64,000 bases of DNA, from assembly GCA_029210625.1 (NCBI GenBank), contig JARGFU010000007.1, positions 153,742 to 217,741 on the forward strand. Reading direction: 5' to 3'. The notes beneath the pieces are model-generated. The model made no database searches, was not told the origin of the DNA, and worked only from the letters and a program-made list of their open reading frames with translations. Source of the DNA: Deltaproteobacteria bacterium. GTDB lineage: Bacteria > Myxococcota > Myxococcia > SLRQ01. This document shows positions 27,457-37,313 of this stretch, piece by piece; position 1 is the first letter of the stretch, and each line of letters opens with the position of its first letter. Made by a program: the position numbers and the translations under genes.

Positions 27457-29178
27457 CTACTGGCGGGTGCCGTCGAAGGTGCCGCTGACGACGTGCTGGT
27501 TGCCGGAGAGATCCAGGTGACCGGTCCACTGACCGGCGTCCATGTGCAGCGGGTGCCGCTGGCCGTCGTCGCCGTCGAGGTCGGCGATGCCGTCGAGGGT
27601 GAGGATCGAGGGGCCGCTGCCGGCCAGGCCGTCGATCTGACCGTCGATCTGGTTGGCGATGTAGCCCAGGCCGGCGTCGCAGGAGGCCTCGAGCTGGGAG
27701 GCGGGGATCTGCACCAGACCCAGGTCCAGCTGGCCGTCGGCGGCGCCGTCGGAGGCCTCGATCTCACTGGCCACGGCCTGGCAGTCGATCACCGAGCGCA
27801 GGAGGTCGTGGGTGGTGGTCGCGCCGTTCCCGGCGATGTCGGGGTAGACCAGGTTGGTGAGCACGACCCGGTAGAGGCCCACGAAGGGGATCTCCAGGTC
27901 GTGCGAGGGGACGATCAGGCGGGCGTCCTCGGCGACCTGCACCGGGTAGAGGGCGCGGGTCTCGGGGAGGCCGGCGGCCGCGAGGTCGACGGTGTGGGGC
28001 TGCCCCTTCCAGACGAAGCGGGCGGCGTGCCAGAGCTCGTCGGACTGCAGCTGACCGGTCGCGCTGGTGGGATCCTGGGCGATGACCATCGTCGCGTCGA
28101 CCCCGAACTGGGTCACGAGGCGGGCGGCCTCGCCCACCCGCTGGAAGAGGCCCTGCAGGCCGGCGGGGATGACGTCCACGAGCAGGTCGTCGACGAGGGA
28201 GATGACCATCTCCTCGATGGGGCCGAGGCTGAAGCCGAGCTCGGTCTGGATCCACCCGACCAGGTAGCGGGCGGGATCGTCCGGATCGTCGAAGAGCTGA
28301 TCGAGGACGGAGAAGACGCCGCCCAGATCGCCCGGCAGCGCGTTGCCGAAGTCGAAGCTGTGGGAGACCGCCCAGGTGCCGGTGGCGTCGAGGCCGAAGG
28401 GCAGGAGGCGGACGACCACGCCGCCGTTCTCCTCGGGGGCGAGGACGAGGCCGTCGACGCAGCCGGAGGCCATCTCGGCGCCGGTCTGGGTGCCCACCGC
28501 CACGACGGTGAGGGGGACCTCGGTCTTCACGCGGGTGAAGAGGAGCGAGCTCTGGAGATCGGGGAGGAGCTGATCGCCGAGGGGAGCGAAGCTCTGACCG
28601 GCCTCGATGCCGGCGCAGTCGATGCCCTCGGCCACGGTCACGCTCACCTCGTCGACCGGCCAGCGGGCCTGCGAGGCGTAGAGCACGCCCACCCGCAGGG
28701 TGGCGGGGAGGGGCTCGACCACGGCCGGCTCGATGATGGTCAGGGGGAACTCGGCCTCGCCACCCAGGGAGTGGACGGCCACCACGATCACCTCACCGAG
28801 GCCCGGGCCGGCGTCGAGCTCGGCGGCGGCCAGGCCGTTCTCGCGGGTGAGATCGAACTCGGCGGTCAGCTGGGCCTCGCCGGTGACGGTGCGCAGCTCG
28901 AAGCGGACCACCTCGGCGGCCATCGGCTCGTCGTCGCGCAGCACCTGGAAGGGCACCTGAACGTGGCTGCCCGCCTCGGCCTCGAAGACGCCCTCGTGCG
29001 TCGCCACGATCTTCCAGACCGGGCCGTCGACGGGATCGAGGTTCGTGCCCTCACCGCCGCCATGCAGCTCGGAGTAGGGCGCAGGCACGACGTTCTCGCT
29101 GCCGCAGCCGCCGGCGAGCGCGAGGACGGTGGAAGCAGCGATGGCGAAGAGGAACTCGGCGCGAAGCAGGCGAGTCAT
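27457..29178 (-). CDS. Large lipoprotein of unknown function
   Basis: 573 aa from the ATG at 29178, which has GGAGG nine bases upstream and begins a signal peptide ending in the lipobox LAGGC. The mature part contains two Ig-like beta-rich segments near the N-terminus (VPFQVLRDDEPMAAEVVRF; a FPLTIIEP strand), then an alpha/beta region without known motifs. It probably sits on the outer-membrane surface or periplasmic face. A promoter-like pair lies 60-90 bp upstream. Confidence 0.75.
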   Translation of the reverse strand: MTRLLRAEFLFAIAASTVLALAGGCGSENVVPAPYSELHGGGEGTNLDPVDGPVWKIVATHEGVFEAEAGSHVQVPFQVLRDDEPMAAEVVRFELRTVTGEAQLTAEFDLTRENGLAAAELDAGPGLGEVIVVAVHSLGGEAEFPLTIIEPAVVEPLPATLRVGVLYASQARWPVDEVSVTVAEGIDCAGIEAGQSFAPLGDQLLPDLQSSLLFTRVKTEVPLTVVAVGTQTGAEMASGCVDGLVLAPEENGGVVVRLLPFGLDATGTWAVSHSFDFGNALPGDLGGVFSVLDQLFDDPDDPARYLVGWIQTELGFSLGPIEEMVISLVDDLLVDVIPAGLQGLFQRVGEAARLVTQFGVDATMVIAQDPTSATGQLQSDELWHAARFVWKGQPHTVDLAAAGLPETRALYPVQVAEDARLIVPSHDLEIPFVGLYRVVLTNLVYPDIAGNGATTTHDLLRSVIDCQAVASEIEASDGAADGQLDLGLVQIPASQLEASCDAGLGYIANQIDGQIDGLAGSGPSILTLDGIADLDGDDGQRHPLHMDAGQWTGHLDLSGNQHVVSGTFDGTRQ

Positions 29179-29240
29179 ATCGAAAAACCTCCGGTCGGCC
29201 GCGGTGCATCCGCAGGCCACCCCCGTTCGAATTCGCGCGC

Positions 29241-29269
29241 TGTATACAGATGTAGGACAAGGTATGCAA
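29241..29269 (-). promoter_or_regulatory. sigma-70-like promoter for the large lipoprotein gene
   Basis: Minus-strand TTGCAT, a 17-bp spacer and TATACA, in an unusually AT-rich patch of a GC-rich genome. Start of transcription would be near 29234, about 55 nt before the ATG. Box scores are only moderate. Confidence 0.45.
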
Positions 29270-29350
29270 GTATCCCACGCCTGACATCTCGCGTGAGAAA
29301 AAGGGGCCGTGAAGACGGCTACTTGCGAGATCCGCCCGGTCGCGCGACCC

Positions 29351-30553
29351 CTAGGGGCCGACGCTCTGCCAGGCCGGATCGTGGGCGACGAGGGCCCCGA
29401 TCCAGGTGTTCAGATCGACGCCCTCCACGCTGTGGCCGCCGGGGTTCGAGCCGAGGAAGGTGTGGAAGTCACCGCGCTCGTAAAAGGACGCCGCGTTGCT
29501 GTGGCCGAGCATGACCCGGTCCCGCAGATCGATCAGGCCGGCCTCGAAGTCGGCGGCGGGCATGGTGGCCGGCCGGCTGCAGTCGGCGCTGTAGCCGTAG
29601 GAGAAGAAGGTCCGGATGGTCTGATCGCCGGTCGAGGAGAGCAGGCCGAGGTTGCTCCCGGGATAGCGCTCGGCGAGGTAGGGCATGAAGTTCACGATGC
29701 CGCCGCCGTCGGCCCCGAAGCAGTCGGCGCAGTCGGCGGGGAGGGTGGCCTCGAGGTTCCAGAGGTCCTTCCACTGCGCCTGCAGGCAGGGCTTGAGGTA
29801 GTCGTCGGCCATCGGGGGGCCCGCGTCGTCGAGGAGATCGACGCGCGTGCAGCCGAAGGCCTCCTGCGTCTGGGGGAAGTTGAGCGCCGCGCCGAAGCCG
29901 CCGGCGCTCGAGCCGGTGAGGAGCACCTGGCTCGCGCCCTCGAAGGTCGGCACCAGGCGCCCGAGGGCCGCCCGGAAGTTGTCCCAGCCGATCTGCGTCC
30001 GGTTCTGGGCGCCGATGAAGGCCGAGCCGGCGTGGACGTCGCCCGAGCAGTAGGGGACGAAGACCATGTTCCAGTCGTGGACGGGGTTGGCGGGATCGGT
30101 CGAGTCGAAGATGCCGCGGTCCGCGTTGCTGCTCGCGAAGGAGGCGAAGTCGGCGCCGTCGAAGCCGTTCTGGTTGGCGACCGTGGCGCAGGTGAAGCGA
30201 TCGAAGCAGGCGCCGCCCCCCTGCAGGTAGATCATCAGCTTGTCGGAGGCGGGGTTCATCCGGATCCCGAAGCCGGTCTGCGAGCCGTCCATGCAGCGGG
30301 ACTCGGGCACGTCGACCCAGGTCCAGGCGCCGGCGGGCGCGGTCACCGGCGCGCCGCGCGTCAGGGTCGGATCCGGTTCGCACTGCCAGGCCACGCCGCC
30401 GTCGCCCCCGCCGCCGTCGGGATCGCCGCCGCCGTCGCTCGCGCCGCCGTCCGCGCCGCCGCCGTCCGGCTCGCCGGTCTCCACCGCCGGCCCGCAGGCG
30501 GCGAGGGTCAGGGAGAGGAGGAGGCCGGTGACGAGGGTCGCGGTGCGTGACAT
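29351..30553 (-). CDS. Pectinacetylesterase/Notum-like lipoprotein
   Basis: 400 aa from the ATG at 30553. Lipobox AAC (about residue 20) and an Asp/Gly-rich linker (about 28-53) precede an alpha/beta hydrolase of the pectinacetylesterase family. Visible features: IYLQGGGACFD (oxyanion region), VFVPYCSGDVHAGS, the nucleophile in LTGSSAGGFGA and the likely catalytic His in GDFHTFLG. The family removes acetyl or acyl groups from polysaccharide or lipid-modified substrates outside the cytoplasm. Length fits. Confidence 0.85.
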   Translation of the reverse strand: MSRTATLVTGLLLSLTLAACGPAVETGEPDGGGADGGASDGGGDPDGGGGDGGVAWQCEPDPTLTRGAPVTAPAGAWTWVDVPESRCMDGSQTGFGIRMNPASDKLMIYLQGGGACFDRFTCATVANQNGFDGADFASFASSNADRGIFDSTDPANPVHDWNMVFVPYCSGDVHAGSAFIGAQNRTQIGWDNFRAALGRLVPTFEGASQVLLTGSSAGGFGAALNFPQTQEAFGCTRVDLLDDAGPPMADDYLKPCLQAQWKDLWNLEATLPADCADCFGADGGGIVNFMPYLAERYPGSNLGLLSSTGDQTIRTFFSYGYSADCSRPATMPAADFEAGLIDLRDRVMLGHSNAASFYERGDFHTFLGSNPGGHSVEGVDLNTWIGALVAHDPAWQSVGP

Positions 30554-30682
30554 GGCGTGCAGCCTAGCGAAGTGGGGGAGGGATCGCCCGCCGATTTCCG
30601 AGACGTAAGGCCGCTTGATATCGTCAGACCGCCGGGCTTCCGGCGTCGCTGGTGGGCAACCCGGACAAGGAGGAGGCACCCC

Positions 30683-31159
30683 ATGGGAATGGGCTCGGGC
30701 GGGATGGTCATCATCGAGATGCAGCGGCAGATGAAGGCCGCGCGCGGTGGTCAGGACCTCTGGGGCGGCCTCGTCTTCGCCCTCGGCCTCTACGGGCTCT
30801 TCGGCACCATCCTCCCGGTGCTCGGGTCCCTGATCCTGGTCGTCGCCATCGCGATCCGCGTGCGGCAGGACCACATCGTCTTCGGCATGATCGACGCCCT
30901 CGATCCGAGCGTGCGCACCTCCTTCCCCTGGAGGCTCTGGGCGCTCCTGCTCTCGGCGGCGGTCGTCGCGATCCAGCTCGGCACGATCGCGCTGCTCGAG
31001 CCCTGGCTCGTCGCCTACGTCGACACCGGCGCGGCGAGCGCGGCGCTGATGCTGGCCCTCGTCCCCGTCGGCCTCTTCGTCTTCGCGGTCGAGGCCTACT
31101 TCGATCCGGTCCGCCTCGGCCTGATCACCGAGTGGGTGCTGCGGCGCCGCCAGCGCTGA
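30683..31159 (+). CDS. Integral membrane protein of unknown function
   Basis: 158 aa, with AAGGAGGAGG 6-8 nt before the ATG at 30683. Four likely transmembrane helices: two near the N-terminus separated by a short turn (about 27-58) and two in the C-terminal half (about 83-105 and 112-135), ending in a basic RRRQR tail. No family recognised. It is divergent from the esterase gene. Confidence 0.7.
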   Translation: MGMGSGGMVIIEMQRQMKAARGGQDLWGGLVFALGLYGLFGTILPVLGSLILVVAIAIRVRQDHIVFGMIDALDPSVRTSFPWRLWALLLSAAVVAIQLGTIALLEPWLVAYVDTGAASAALMLALVPVGLFVFAVEAYFDPVRLGLITEWVLRRRQR

Positions 31160-31193
31160 GGCTGGCACCGTCCCTGCAAAGACCTCTGCCCGA

Positions 31194-34100
31194 ATGCTCC
31201 GATCAGCCAGGGAGCACCGGCACAGAGGGGCCGGTGCGTGGTGGGCTGCGCACACCTGTGCGCACCTTGCGTCGCGCCGGACGCTCCGGGGGGCGGCCCT
31301 CGCCCTGCTGCTCGGCGCGCTGGCGCTGCCGGCCACCCGGGCGGAGGCCGGGAAGGACGTCTACGCTCCCTGCCTCTCGCAGAAGCGCAAGGCGCGGCTG
31401 CAGCAGCTGACCCGGATGTCCCGGGACCAGGAGGCCTTCCGCCCCTCGGGGATCTGGCTGCCGCCCCTCTTCGTCTCCGACTCCACGCGCCGCTTCCGCT
31501 GGATCGGCGGCGTCTACGCCGACTACTCCGACCCCGAGGACGACACCTACACCCGCCTGGCCCTGCCGCTCCTGCTGCATGACTGCCGCCCGGGCTCACG
31601 CCTCCTGGTCACCCCCCTCTTCGGCTCCCGGCGGGACGAGGCCGGCATCGCGGGCGTGGTCGGGCCCTACTTCTATCGCCGCGACGCGCTGGCCTCGAGC
31701 GACGTGCTCTTCCCCCTGGTCTGGAGCCTCCGGGAGCGCGCGCGGCCGGAGGGGCCGGTGACCTGGCGCAACAGCGCCGTCGTCCCCTTCTACTTCGACT
31801 GGCAGCGGGACGACGCGCGCACGGTGCTGGTGCCGCCGCTGCTCTACGGCCGCAAGAGCGACGCCGCGGGCGTGGCGGGGGTGGTGGGGCCCTACTTCTA
31901 CCGGCGCGACGCGCTGGCCTCGAGCGACGTCCTCTTCCCGCTGATCTGGAGCCACCGGGAGCGAGACCTGCCCGGCGGCCCCTACGTCCGGCGCCGGCTG
32001 GTGCTCGGCCCCTACTACCAGCAGACCGACCCCGGGGGCTGGAGCGCCGGGCTGCTGCCCTTCTGGATCGGCGGCCGCGAGGGCGAGCGGCGCTGGGACG
32101 TCGTGCCGCCCCTCCTGCTGCATCGCGAGGCCTGGCCCGGCCACCTGCGGGTGCGGGTGGCCCTCGCGAAGTACGAGCGTGACCCCGACGAGTGGCGCTT
32201 CTCCCTGCCGCCCCTGATCTGGGCCGGCGGGGACGGCAGCGAGAGCTACGCCCTCGGTCTCCCGGTCTTCGCCGACTGGCACAAGCGGGACCGCTTCCGC
32301 TTCACCCTGGTCGGCCCCTTCTTCCGCTACCACCGGCCCCTGCGGGGAGGCGACGCGGAGCAGGAGGACCACCGCCGGTGGGCCGCCGGGATCGTCCCCC
32401 TCTGGATCGGCGGCCGCAAGCGCGCCCGGCGCTGGGATCTCGTGCCCCCCCTCCTGATGTGGTGGGACCGCGGCGGCCGGGAGACGACCTTCACCGCCCT
32501 GGGCTCCTGGTACCACCGCGACGATCGGGGCTTCACCCTGGGACTGACGCCGCTGGTCTACGTCGCCCGCCGCCCCGAGCGGCAGCACACCCTGGTGCTG
32601 CCCTTCTTCGGCCACCTGCAGGGCCCCGACCGGGAGACCACCTTCGTCGGGCCCTTCTACTCCCACCACCGCGACGGCCACTTCTCGGCCGGCGCCTTCC
32701 CGCTGTGGATGGCCTGGGGCGGCGAGGGCCGGCGGGTCGACGTGCTGCCGCCGCTCTTGACCCTGCGGCTCTCGGAGGACGGGGGCGAGCGCGTCCGCTT
32801 CTGGTCGGTGCAGAGCTGGTACTTCAAGGACGGCGAGGACTTCCGCGCCGGCTCCTTCCCCTTCTTCTTCGCGAAGAGGGAGGGGCGGCAGCACTCCCTC
32901 TTCATCCCGCCGCTGGCGACCTACCACGGCGGCGACGGCGAGGAGGAGACGACCGTCGTCCTGGGCTCCTGGTACAAGAAGCGCCCCAACGGCTTCTCCC
33001 TCGGCCTGACGCCGCTCCTCTTCGCCGGGCGGGAGGGCTCGCGGCGGCACTTCGTCCTCTTCCCCCTGGCCTGGGACTTCGACGACGGCTGGACCCGCAC
33101 CACCCTGGTGCTCAACACCTTCTACCAGCGCCGGATCGACGGCTGGCGGGCGGGCTTCGTGCCCCTCTACTTCGGCGGCAAGACCGGGCACCGGCGCTGG
33201 GATCTGGTGCCGCCCCTCTTCATCCACCTCGCCCAGGGCGAGGGGCCCGAGCGCAAGGACAGCGTGCTCTTCGGCCCCCTCTACCGGCACCGCATGGCCC
33301 AGGGCTGGCACGCCGGCCTCGCGCCCCTCTACTTCGGCGGGCGGCACGCCACCGGCGGCTACGACGTCGTGCCGCCCCTGCTCCTGGCGCGCTGGCGGGA
33401 CGAGCAGGGCACCCGCCTCTGGTTCGCCAACACCTGGTACCGCCACCGCCCCGACGGCACCTTCTCCTTCAGCAGCTTCCCGCTGGCCTTCGCCGGCCGC
33501 ACCGAGCACCGGCACTGGCTCTCGATCCCGCCGCTCCTCTTCCACCACTCGGGGCGCGAGGGCGTGGAGCGGACCCTGGCCGGGCCCCTCTACCTCTCCC
33601 GGGTGGGCGAGAAGCGCACCCGCGCCCTCTTCCCCCTCTTCTTCAGCCGGCGCACCCCGGAGATGCAGCTCGACCTGGCCCTGCCCGGCTTCTACCGCTA
33701 CCGGGACGCCGAGGGGTGGGAGGCGGGGCTGCTGCCCCTCTGGGCCGGCGGGCGCAACTCGCGCCGCAGCTTCCACATCATCCCGCCCCTCTTCGCCTAC
33801 TGGCAGAAGACCGAGGACGAGCTGCGCCTGGGGTTGCTCAACACGCGCTACGTGAAGCGGCCCGACGGACATGCGCTGACCGTCTTCCCCCTCCTCTTCG
33901 AGGGCCGGCGAGGGGACCGCCACCACCTGGTGGTGCCGCCCCTCCTCTTCGACTTCGCCTCGCCCGAGCGGCGCCTCACCGTGGTGGGGCCCTTCTACCG
34001 GGCGCGCAGCGAGAGCGGCTGGCGGGCGGGCGTCTTCCCCCTCTACCTCGGGGCGCGCACCGACGAGCGCTCGACCGATCTGATCCCGCCCCTGCTGACC

Positions 34101-35375
34101 TGGCGCAACGTCCACGCGGGGCGCACCTCGCTGGTGGTGGGCCCCTTCTACCGGGTGAAGGACGAGGCCGGCTGGAGCGGCGGCCTCTTCCCCCTCTACT
34201 TCGGCTCGCGCAACGAGCGCTTCGACTACGACCTCGTCCCCCCGGCCCTCTTCTACCGCCGGGTGCAGGGGGAGGACGCGACCCTGGTGGCCGGCCCCTA
34301 CTTCCGCCTGAAGCGGGGCGAGTCGGTCTCGGGCGGGCTCCTGCCCCTCTTCCTCCACGGGCGGGAGGGCGAGCGCCGCTGGACCCTCGTGCCGCCGCTG
34401 CTGGCCTACCACTCCCGCGAGCCCGGGCGCTCGACCTTCTGGATGCTCAACACCTGGCACCGGCGAAGGGGCGAGCGGGTCTCCTGGGGCTCCTTCCCCC
34501 TCGTCTTCGCCCGGCGCAGCCCCGAGGCCTCCTCCCTGACCCTGCCGCCCCTCCTGATGCACTTCGGCCGCACCCCCGAGGGGAGCACGACCTGGGTCGG
34601 CCCCTTCCTCCACCACCGGCGCGGCGAGCGCTCGACCACCGTGGTGGGGCCGGCCTTCCTCCACCGCCGCGGCGGGCGCTGGAGCGCGGGGCTGGCGCCG
34701 GTGCTCTTCGCCGGGGGAGGGGAGGGCCACGCCCACGCCTACCTGCCGCCGATCTTCTTCTACCGGCAGCGGCCGGACCGCTCGCGGCTGACCCTGCTGC
34801 CGCTCCTGCACTACCGGCGCGACGCGGACGAGGCGACCCTCTACACCCCGCTGGCCTACTACCGCAGCCACCCGGAGGGGCACGCCTTCTACTCGCCGGT
34901 GGCCGTCTCCTACCGCAACGGCGATCGCTTCCTGCACTCGGTGGTGGGCCTCTACTGGCGCGGCGCCGGCCCCGACCTCGCGGCCACGGTGGTGGCCCCC
35001 TTCTACTGGGACCTGCGCTTCCCGGGCAGCGGCACCCGCTTCCGGGCGCTGGCGCCGATCTACTGGAGCTTCCAGGGCGAGCAGGAGGAGACCCACATCC
35101 TGCTCAACATCGCCTGGTCCAGCGGCGTGGGGCCCAAGGGGCCCTCCTACAGCTTCCGGATCGTGCCCCTCTTCTCCTACCAGCGCTACCACCCCGATCA
35201 CCTCAAGTGGCAGGTGCTCGAGGGGCTGGCCGGCTACGAGCGCGAGGGCGAGCGGCGGCGCTACCGGGCCTTCTACGTCTGGACCCGCCCGACCGGGGGC
35301 GAGGTGGCGAGCGAGCCTAGGCCGCCTTCAGGCTCGGAGCCTCCGCCGCCGGTGGAGGCAGCTCCCGCAGGCTGA
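31194..35375 (+). CDS. 1393-residue exported repeat protein
   Basis: A hydrophobic signal-like segment (about 33-51, ending ATRAEA) is preceded by a long basic start; no other in-frame start codon lies close to it. Nearly the whole mature protein (about 80-1340) is built from some seventeen repeats of about 60 residues with the pattern VGPFYR, GWxAGLxPLYFGGR and LVPPLL. The alternating short strands, aromatic girdles and Gly/Pro turns suggest an all-beta solenoid or barrel-like structure at the cell envelope. A Pro/Glu-rich tail ends it. The last 59 bp overlap the convergent desaturase gene. Function unknown. Confidence 0.82.
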   Translation: MLRSAREHRHRGAGAWWAAHTCAHLASRRTLRGAALALLLGALALPATRAEAGKDVYAPCLSQKRKARLQQLTRMSRDQEAFRPSGIWLPPLFVSDSTRRFRWIGGVYADYSDPEDDTYTRLALPLLLHDCRPGSRLLVTPLFGSRRDEAGIAGVVGPYFYRRDALASSDVLFPLVWSLRERARPEGPVTWRNSAVVPFYFDWQRDDARTVLVPPLLYGRKSDAAGVAGVVGPYFYRRDALASSDVLFPLIWSHRERDLPGGPYVRRRLVLGPYYQQTDPGGWSAGLLPFWIGGREGERRWDVVPPLLLHREAWPGHLRVRVALAKYERDPDEWRFSLPPLIWAGGDGSESYALGLPVFADWHKRDRFRFTLVGPFFRYHRPLRGGDAEQEDHRRWAAGIVPLWIGGRKRARRWDLVPPLLMWWDRGGRETTFTALGSWYHRDDRGFTLGLTPLVYVARRPERQHTLVLPFFGHLQGPDRETTFVGPFYSHHRDGHFSAGAFPLWMAWGGEGRRVDVLPPLLTLRLSEDGGERVRFWSVQSWYFKDGEDFRAGSFPFFFAKREGRQHSLFIPPLATYHGGDGEEETTVVLGSWYKKRPNGFSLGLTPLLFAGREGSRRHFVLFPLAWDFDDGWTRTTLVLNTFYQRRIDGWRAGFVPLYFGGKTGHRRWDLVPPLFIHLAQGEGPERKDSVLFGPLYRHRMAQGWHAGLAPLYFGGRHATGGYDVVPPLLLARWRDEQGTRLWFANTWYRHRPDGTFSFSSFPLAFAGRTEHRHWLSIPPLLFHHSGREGVERTLAGPLYLSRVGEKRTRALFPLFFSRRTPEMQLDLALPGFYRYRDAEGWEAGLLPLWAGGRNSRRSFHIIPPLFAYWQKTEDELRLGLLNTRYVKRPDGHALTVFPLLFEGRRGDRHHLVVPPLLFDFASPERRLTVVGPFYRARSESGWRAGVFPLYLGARTDERSTDLIPPLLTWRNVHAGRTSLVVGPFYRVKDEAGWSGGLFPLYFGSRNERFDYDLVPPALFYRRVQGEDATLVAGPYFRLKRGESVSGGLLPLFLHGREGERRWTLVPPLLAYHSREPGRSTFWMLNTWHRRRGERVSWGSFPLVFARRSPEASSLTLPPLLMHFGRTPEGSTTWVGPFLHHRRGERSTTVVGPAFLHRRGGRWSAGLAPVLFAGGGEGHAHAYLPPIFFYRQRPDRSRLTLLPLLHYRRDADEATLYTPLAYYRSHPEGHAFYSPVAVSYRNGDRFLHSVVGLYWRGAGPDLAATVVAPFYWDLRFPGSGTRFRALAPIYWSFQGEQEETHILLNIAWSSGVGPKGPSYSFRIVPLFSYQRYHPDHLKWQVLEGLAGYEREGERRRYRAFYVWTRPTGGEVASEPRPPSGSEPPPPVEAAPAG

Positions 35376-36363
35376 CCATCCTTCCCGAGTCCGCGTCCCA
35401 GACGTCGAGCTTCAGGCAGGCCCACACGTCGGCGAGCCGCCAGGAGGTGCGGCCGGGGCTCTGCAGCTCGGGGATGGCCTCCATCGCGTCGCGCAGCCGG
35501 TAGAAGGGGATGCGGTGGTTGAGGTGGTGCACGTGGTGGTAGCCGATCTCGCCGGTGAACCAGTGCATCAGGGCGCTCATCTCGAAGAGGCTGGAGCTCT
35601 TGAGCGCCGCGTGGGTGTAGTCCCAGTCGCGCCGGCCCTTCAGCTCGATCTCCGGGAAGTTGTGCTGGGCGTAGAAGAGGTAGCTGCCCGCGGCGCAGGC
35701 GACGGCCAGCGGGATCACGCCGCCGAAGAGGGCCGCCTGCCACCCGCCCCAGGCGAAGAGGCCCGCCAGGATCGCGGCGTGGAGCGCGAGCGCCACCGGG
35801 CCGCCCCAGTGCTGCTTCGGATCGCGCTTGAAGGGCGCGACGCACATCCCCAGGGCGAAGAGGGTGAGGTAGCCGGTGAGCATGGTGAGGGGGTGGCGCA
35901 CCAGGCGGTAGGCCTTGCGCTGCTTCTCGCTCATGCCGCGGTACATCGCCGCGGTGACCACCGGGTAGGAGCCGATGGCGGAGCCGACCAGCTTCGCGTT
36001 GTGCTTGTGGTGGTAGTTGTGGGTCTCGCGCCAGACGCTCGGCGGGGCCAGCACCAGGAAGCCCACCGCGCTCATGAAGGCGCCGCCGAGCCTCGAGTCC
36101 ACCCAGATCGCCCGGTGCAGGTAGTCGTGGAAGAAGATGAAGGCCCGCACCGTGCACAGGCCCGTGAGGATCGCCGCGGCCAGCCGCGCCCACCACTGGG
36201 GCAGGAGCAGCGCCCCGAGCCAGCAGAGGAGCAGCACCGCCAGGGTGGAGAACCAGAGCCGCCAGGTGCGCGCCCGCTCGTCCACCGCGAAGGCCTTGGT
36301 GGCCTTGTTGAGCTCGGCGCCGCTGCGCATCTCGGTCACGGACGTGTCGCTGGCGTCGCTCAT
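35317..36363 (-). CDS. Fatty acid desaturase
   Basis: 348 aa. Histidine boxes of the membrane di-iron family are complete: HDYLH (about 79-83), HNYHHKH (about 115-121) and HHVHH (about 277-281), with paired transmembrane helices between them. It introduces a double bond (or hydroxyl) into acyl lipids at the membrane. It sits 2.3 kb upstream of the fatty-acyl-AMP ligase cluster but on the other strand with unrelated genes between, so a link is speculative. Confidence 0.9.
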   Translation of the reverse strand: MSDASDTSVTEMRSGAELNKATKAFAVDERARTWRLWFSTLAVLLLCWLGALLLPQWWARLAAAILTGLCTVRAFIFFHDYLHRAIWVDSRLGGAFMSAVGFLVLAPPSVWRETHNYHHKHNAKLVGSAIGSYPVVTAAMYRGMSEKQRKAYRLVRHPLTMLTGYLTLFALGMCVAPFKRDPKQHWGGPVALALHAAILAGLFAWGGWQAALFGGVIPLAVACAAGSYLFYAQHNFPEIELKGRRDWDYTHAALKSSSLFEMSALMHWFTGEIGYHHVHHLNHRIPFYRLRDAMEAIPELQSPGRTSWRLADVWACLKLDVWDADSGRMVSLRELPPPAAEAPSLKAA

Positions 36364-36473
36364 GCGTGCTCCCCTCGGCCGGATGGCCCCCGCGATCCGG
36401 CGGGGGCGTAACTAGCGCCCGGGAGCGCATCTCGCAAGCACGCGAAAGGTCTGACCCTTTCGCCGGGCTGCCT

Positions 36474-37313
36474 TCAGTTGGAGGCCGGGGCGGGGATCGC
36501 AGCGAGTTCCTCTCCGGCGGGCTTCGCGCGATCCTTCAGGGTCAGGAAGAGGGCGACGAAGGCGAGCTCGGCGAAGACCGAGGTCACCACCACGCCGAGG
36601 CAGAAGGCCAGGAGGCCCAGGAGGGTCAGCGGGAGGAAGACGAAGGCCCGGCCGCGTTGACCGTGGACCAGGCGCCAGGAGTTCCGCATCGCCTGCAGGG
36701 CCCCGACCTCGTCGTCATCCGCCAGCTCGAGCCCGGCGAACATGAACCCCATGGCGACGTAGGCGTAGGGGACGATCGCGAGCAGGAGGCCAATCCCCAG
36801 GGCGACGACGGCTCCCGGAGCGAGGGCGTCGCCGCCCTCCAGCGCTCCTGCCGGCAGCTGGGACATCACCAGCTGCAGTAGGCCGTGGTGCCAGGCCGTC
36901 AGCGGGAGGTCCAGCACGAGCCAGAGGGCGAGGGTCTGGAGGGCCACCTTCGGGAGCTTGTGGGACTGGCCGAAGAGGGGCCGCAGCGTGGTCTCGCCCT
37001 CCCGGAGGAGCTCGAGCATCATCACGTAGAAGCCCAGCTGCAGGACGCCCTGGGCGATCCAGCTGGCCAGCGAGGTCCCGGTGCCCACGACCTGGTAGAG
37101 GAGCTCCGGCAGCTCGGTCTCCGGCGAGCGCTGCAGGTTCTCGAAGAAGCGCAGCGCCGCCCGCTCCAGCGCGGCGTCGATGAAGATCATCGCGACGCCC
37201 ATCAGGAGGGCGGCCAGGAGCAGGCGCCCCCACTGGCGCCGGAAACGCTCCCAGGAGAAGGCGTCGACCGCGCCGATGCTCCAGCTCTCGGGTTCAGGAG
37301 GGAGGTGGGTCAT
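36474..37313 (-). CDS. Integral membrane protein of unknown function
   Basis: 279 aa from the ATG at 37313. About six transmembrane helices, with a soluble N-terminal 25 residues and a loop of amphipathic helices. The pattern resembles DUF975/glycerophosphodiester-phosphodiesterase membrane-domain proteins, but no firm family match can be claimed. It overlaps the stop of the upstream small gene by ATGA, so it is translationally coupled to it. Confidence 0.7.
   Translation of the reverse strand: MTHLPPEPESWSIGAVDAFSWERFRRQWGRLLLAALLMGVAMIFIDAALERAALRFFENLQRSPETELPELLYQVVGTGTSLASWIAQGVLQLGFYVMMLELLREGETTLRPLFGQSHKLPKVALQTLALWLVLDLPLTAWHHGLLQLVMSQLPAGALEGGDALAPGAVVALGIGLLLAIVPYAYVAMGFMFAGLELADDDEVGALQAMRNSWRLVHGQRGRAFVFLPLTLLGLLAFCLGVVVTSVFAELAFVALFLTLKDRAKPAGEELAAIPAPASN

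Noticed and set aside
31596-35201. 1200-codon open frame antisense to the repeat protein
   Set aside because: Low-complexity Glu/Gly/Val/Ala composition produced by third-position GC bias opposite a real gene; no ribosome site or domain.
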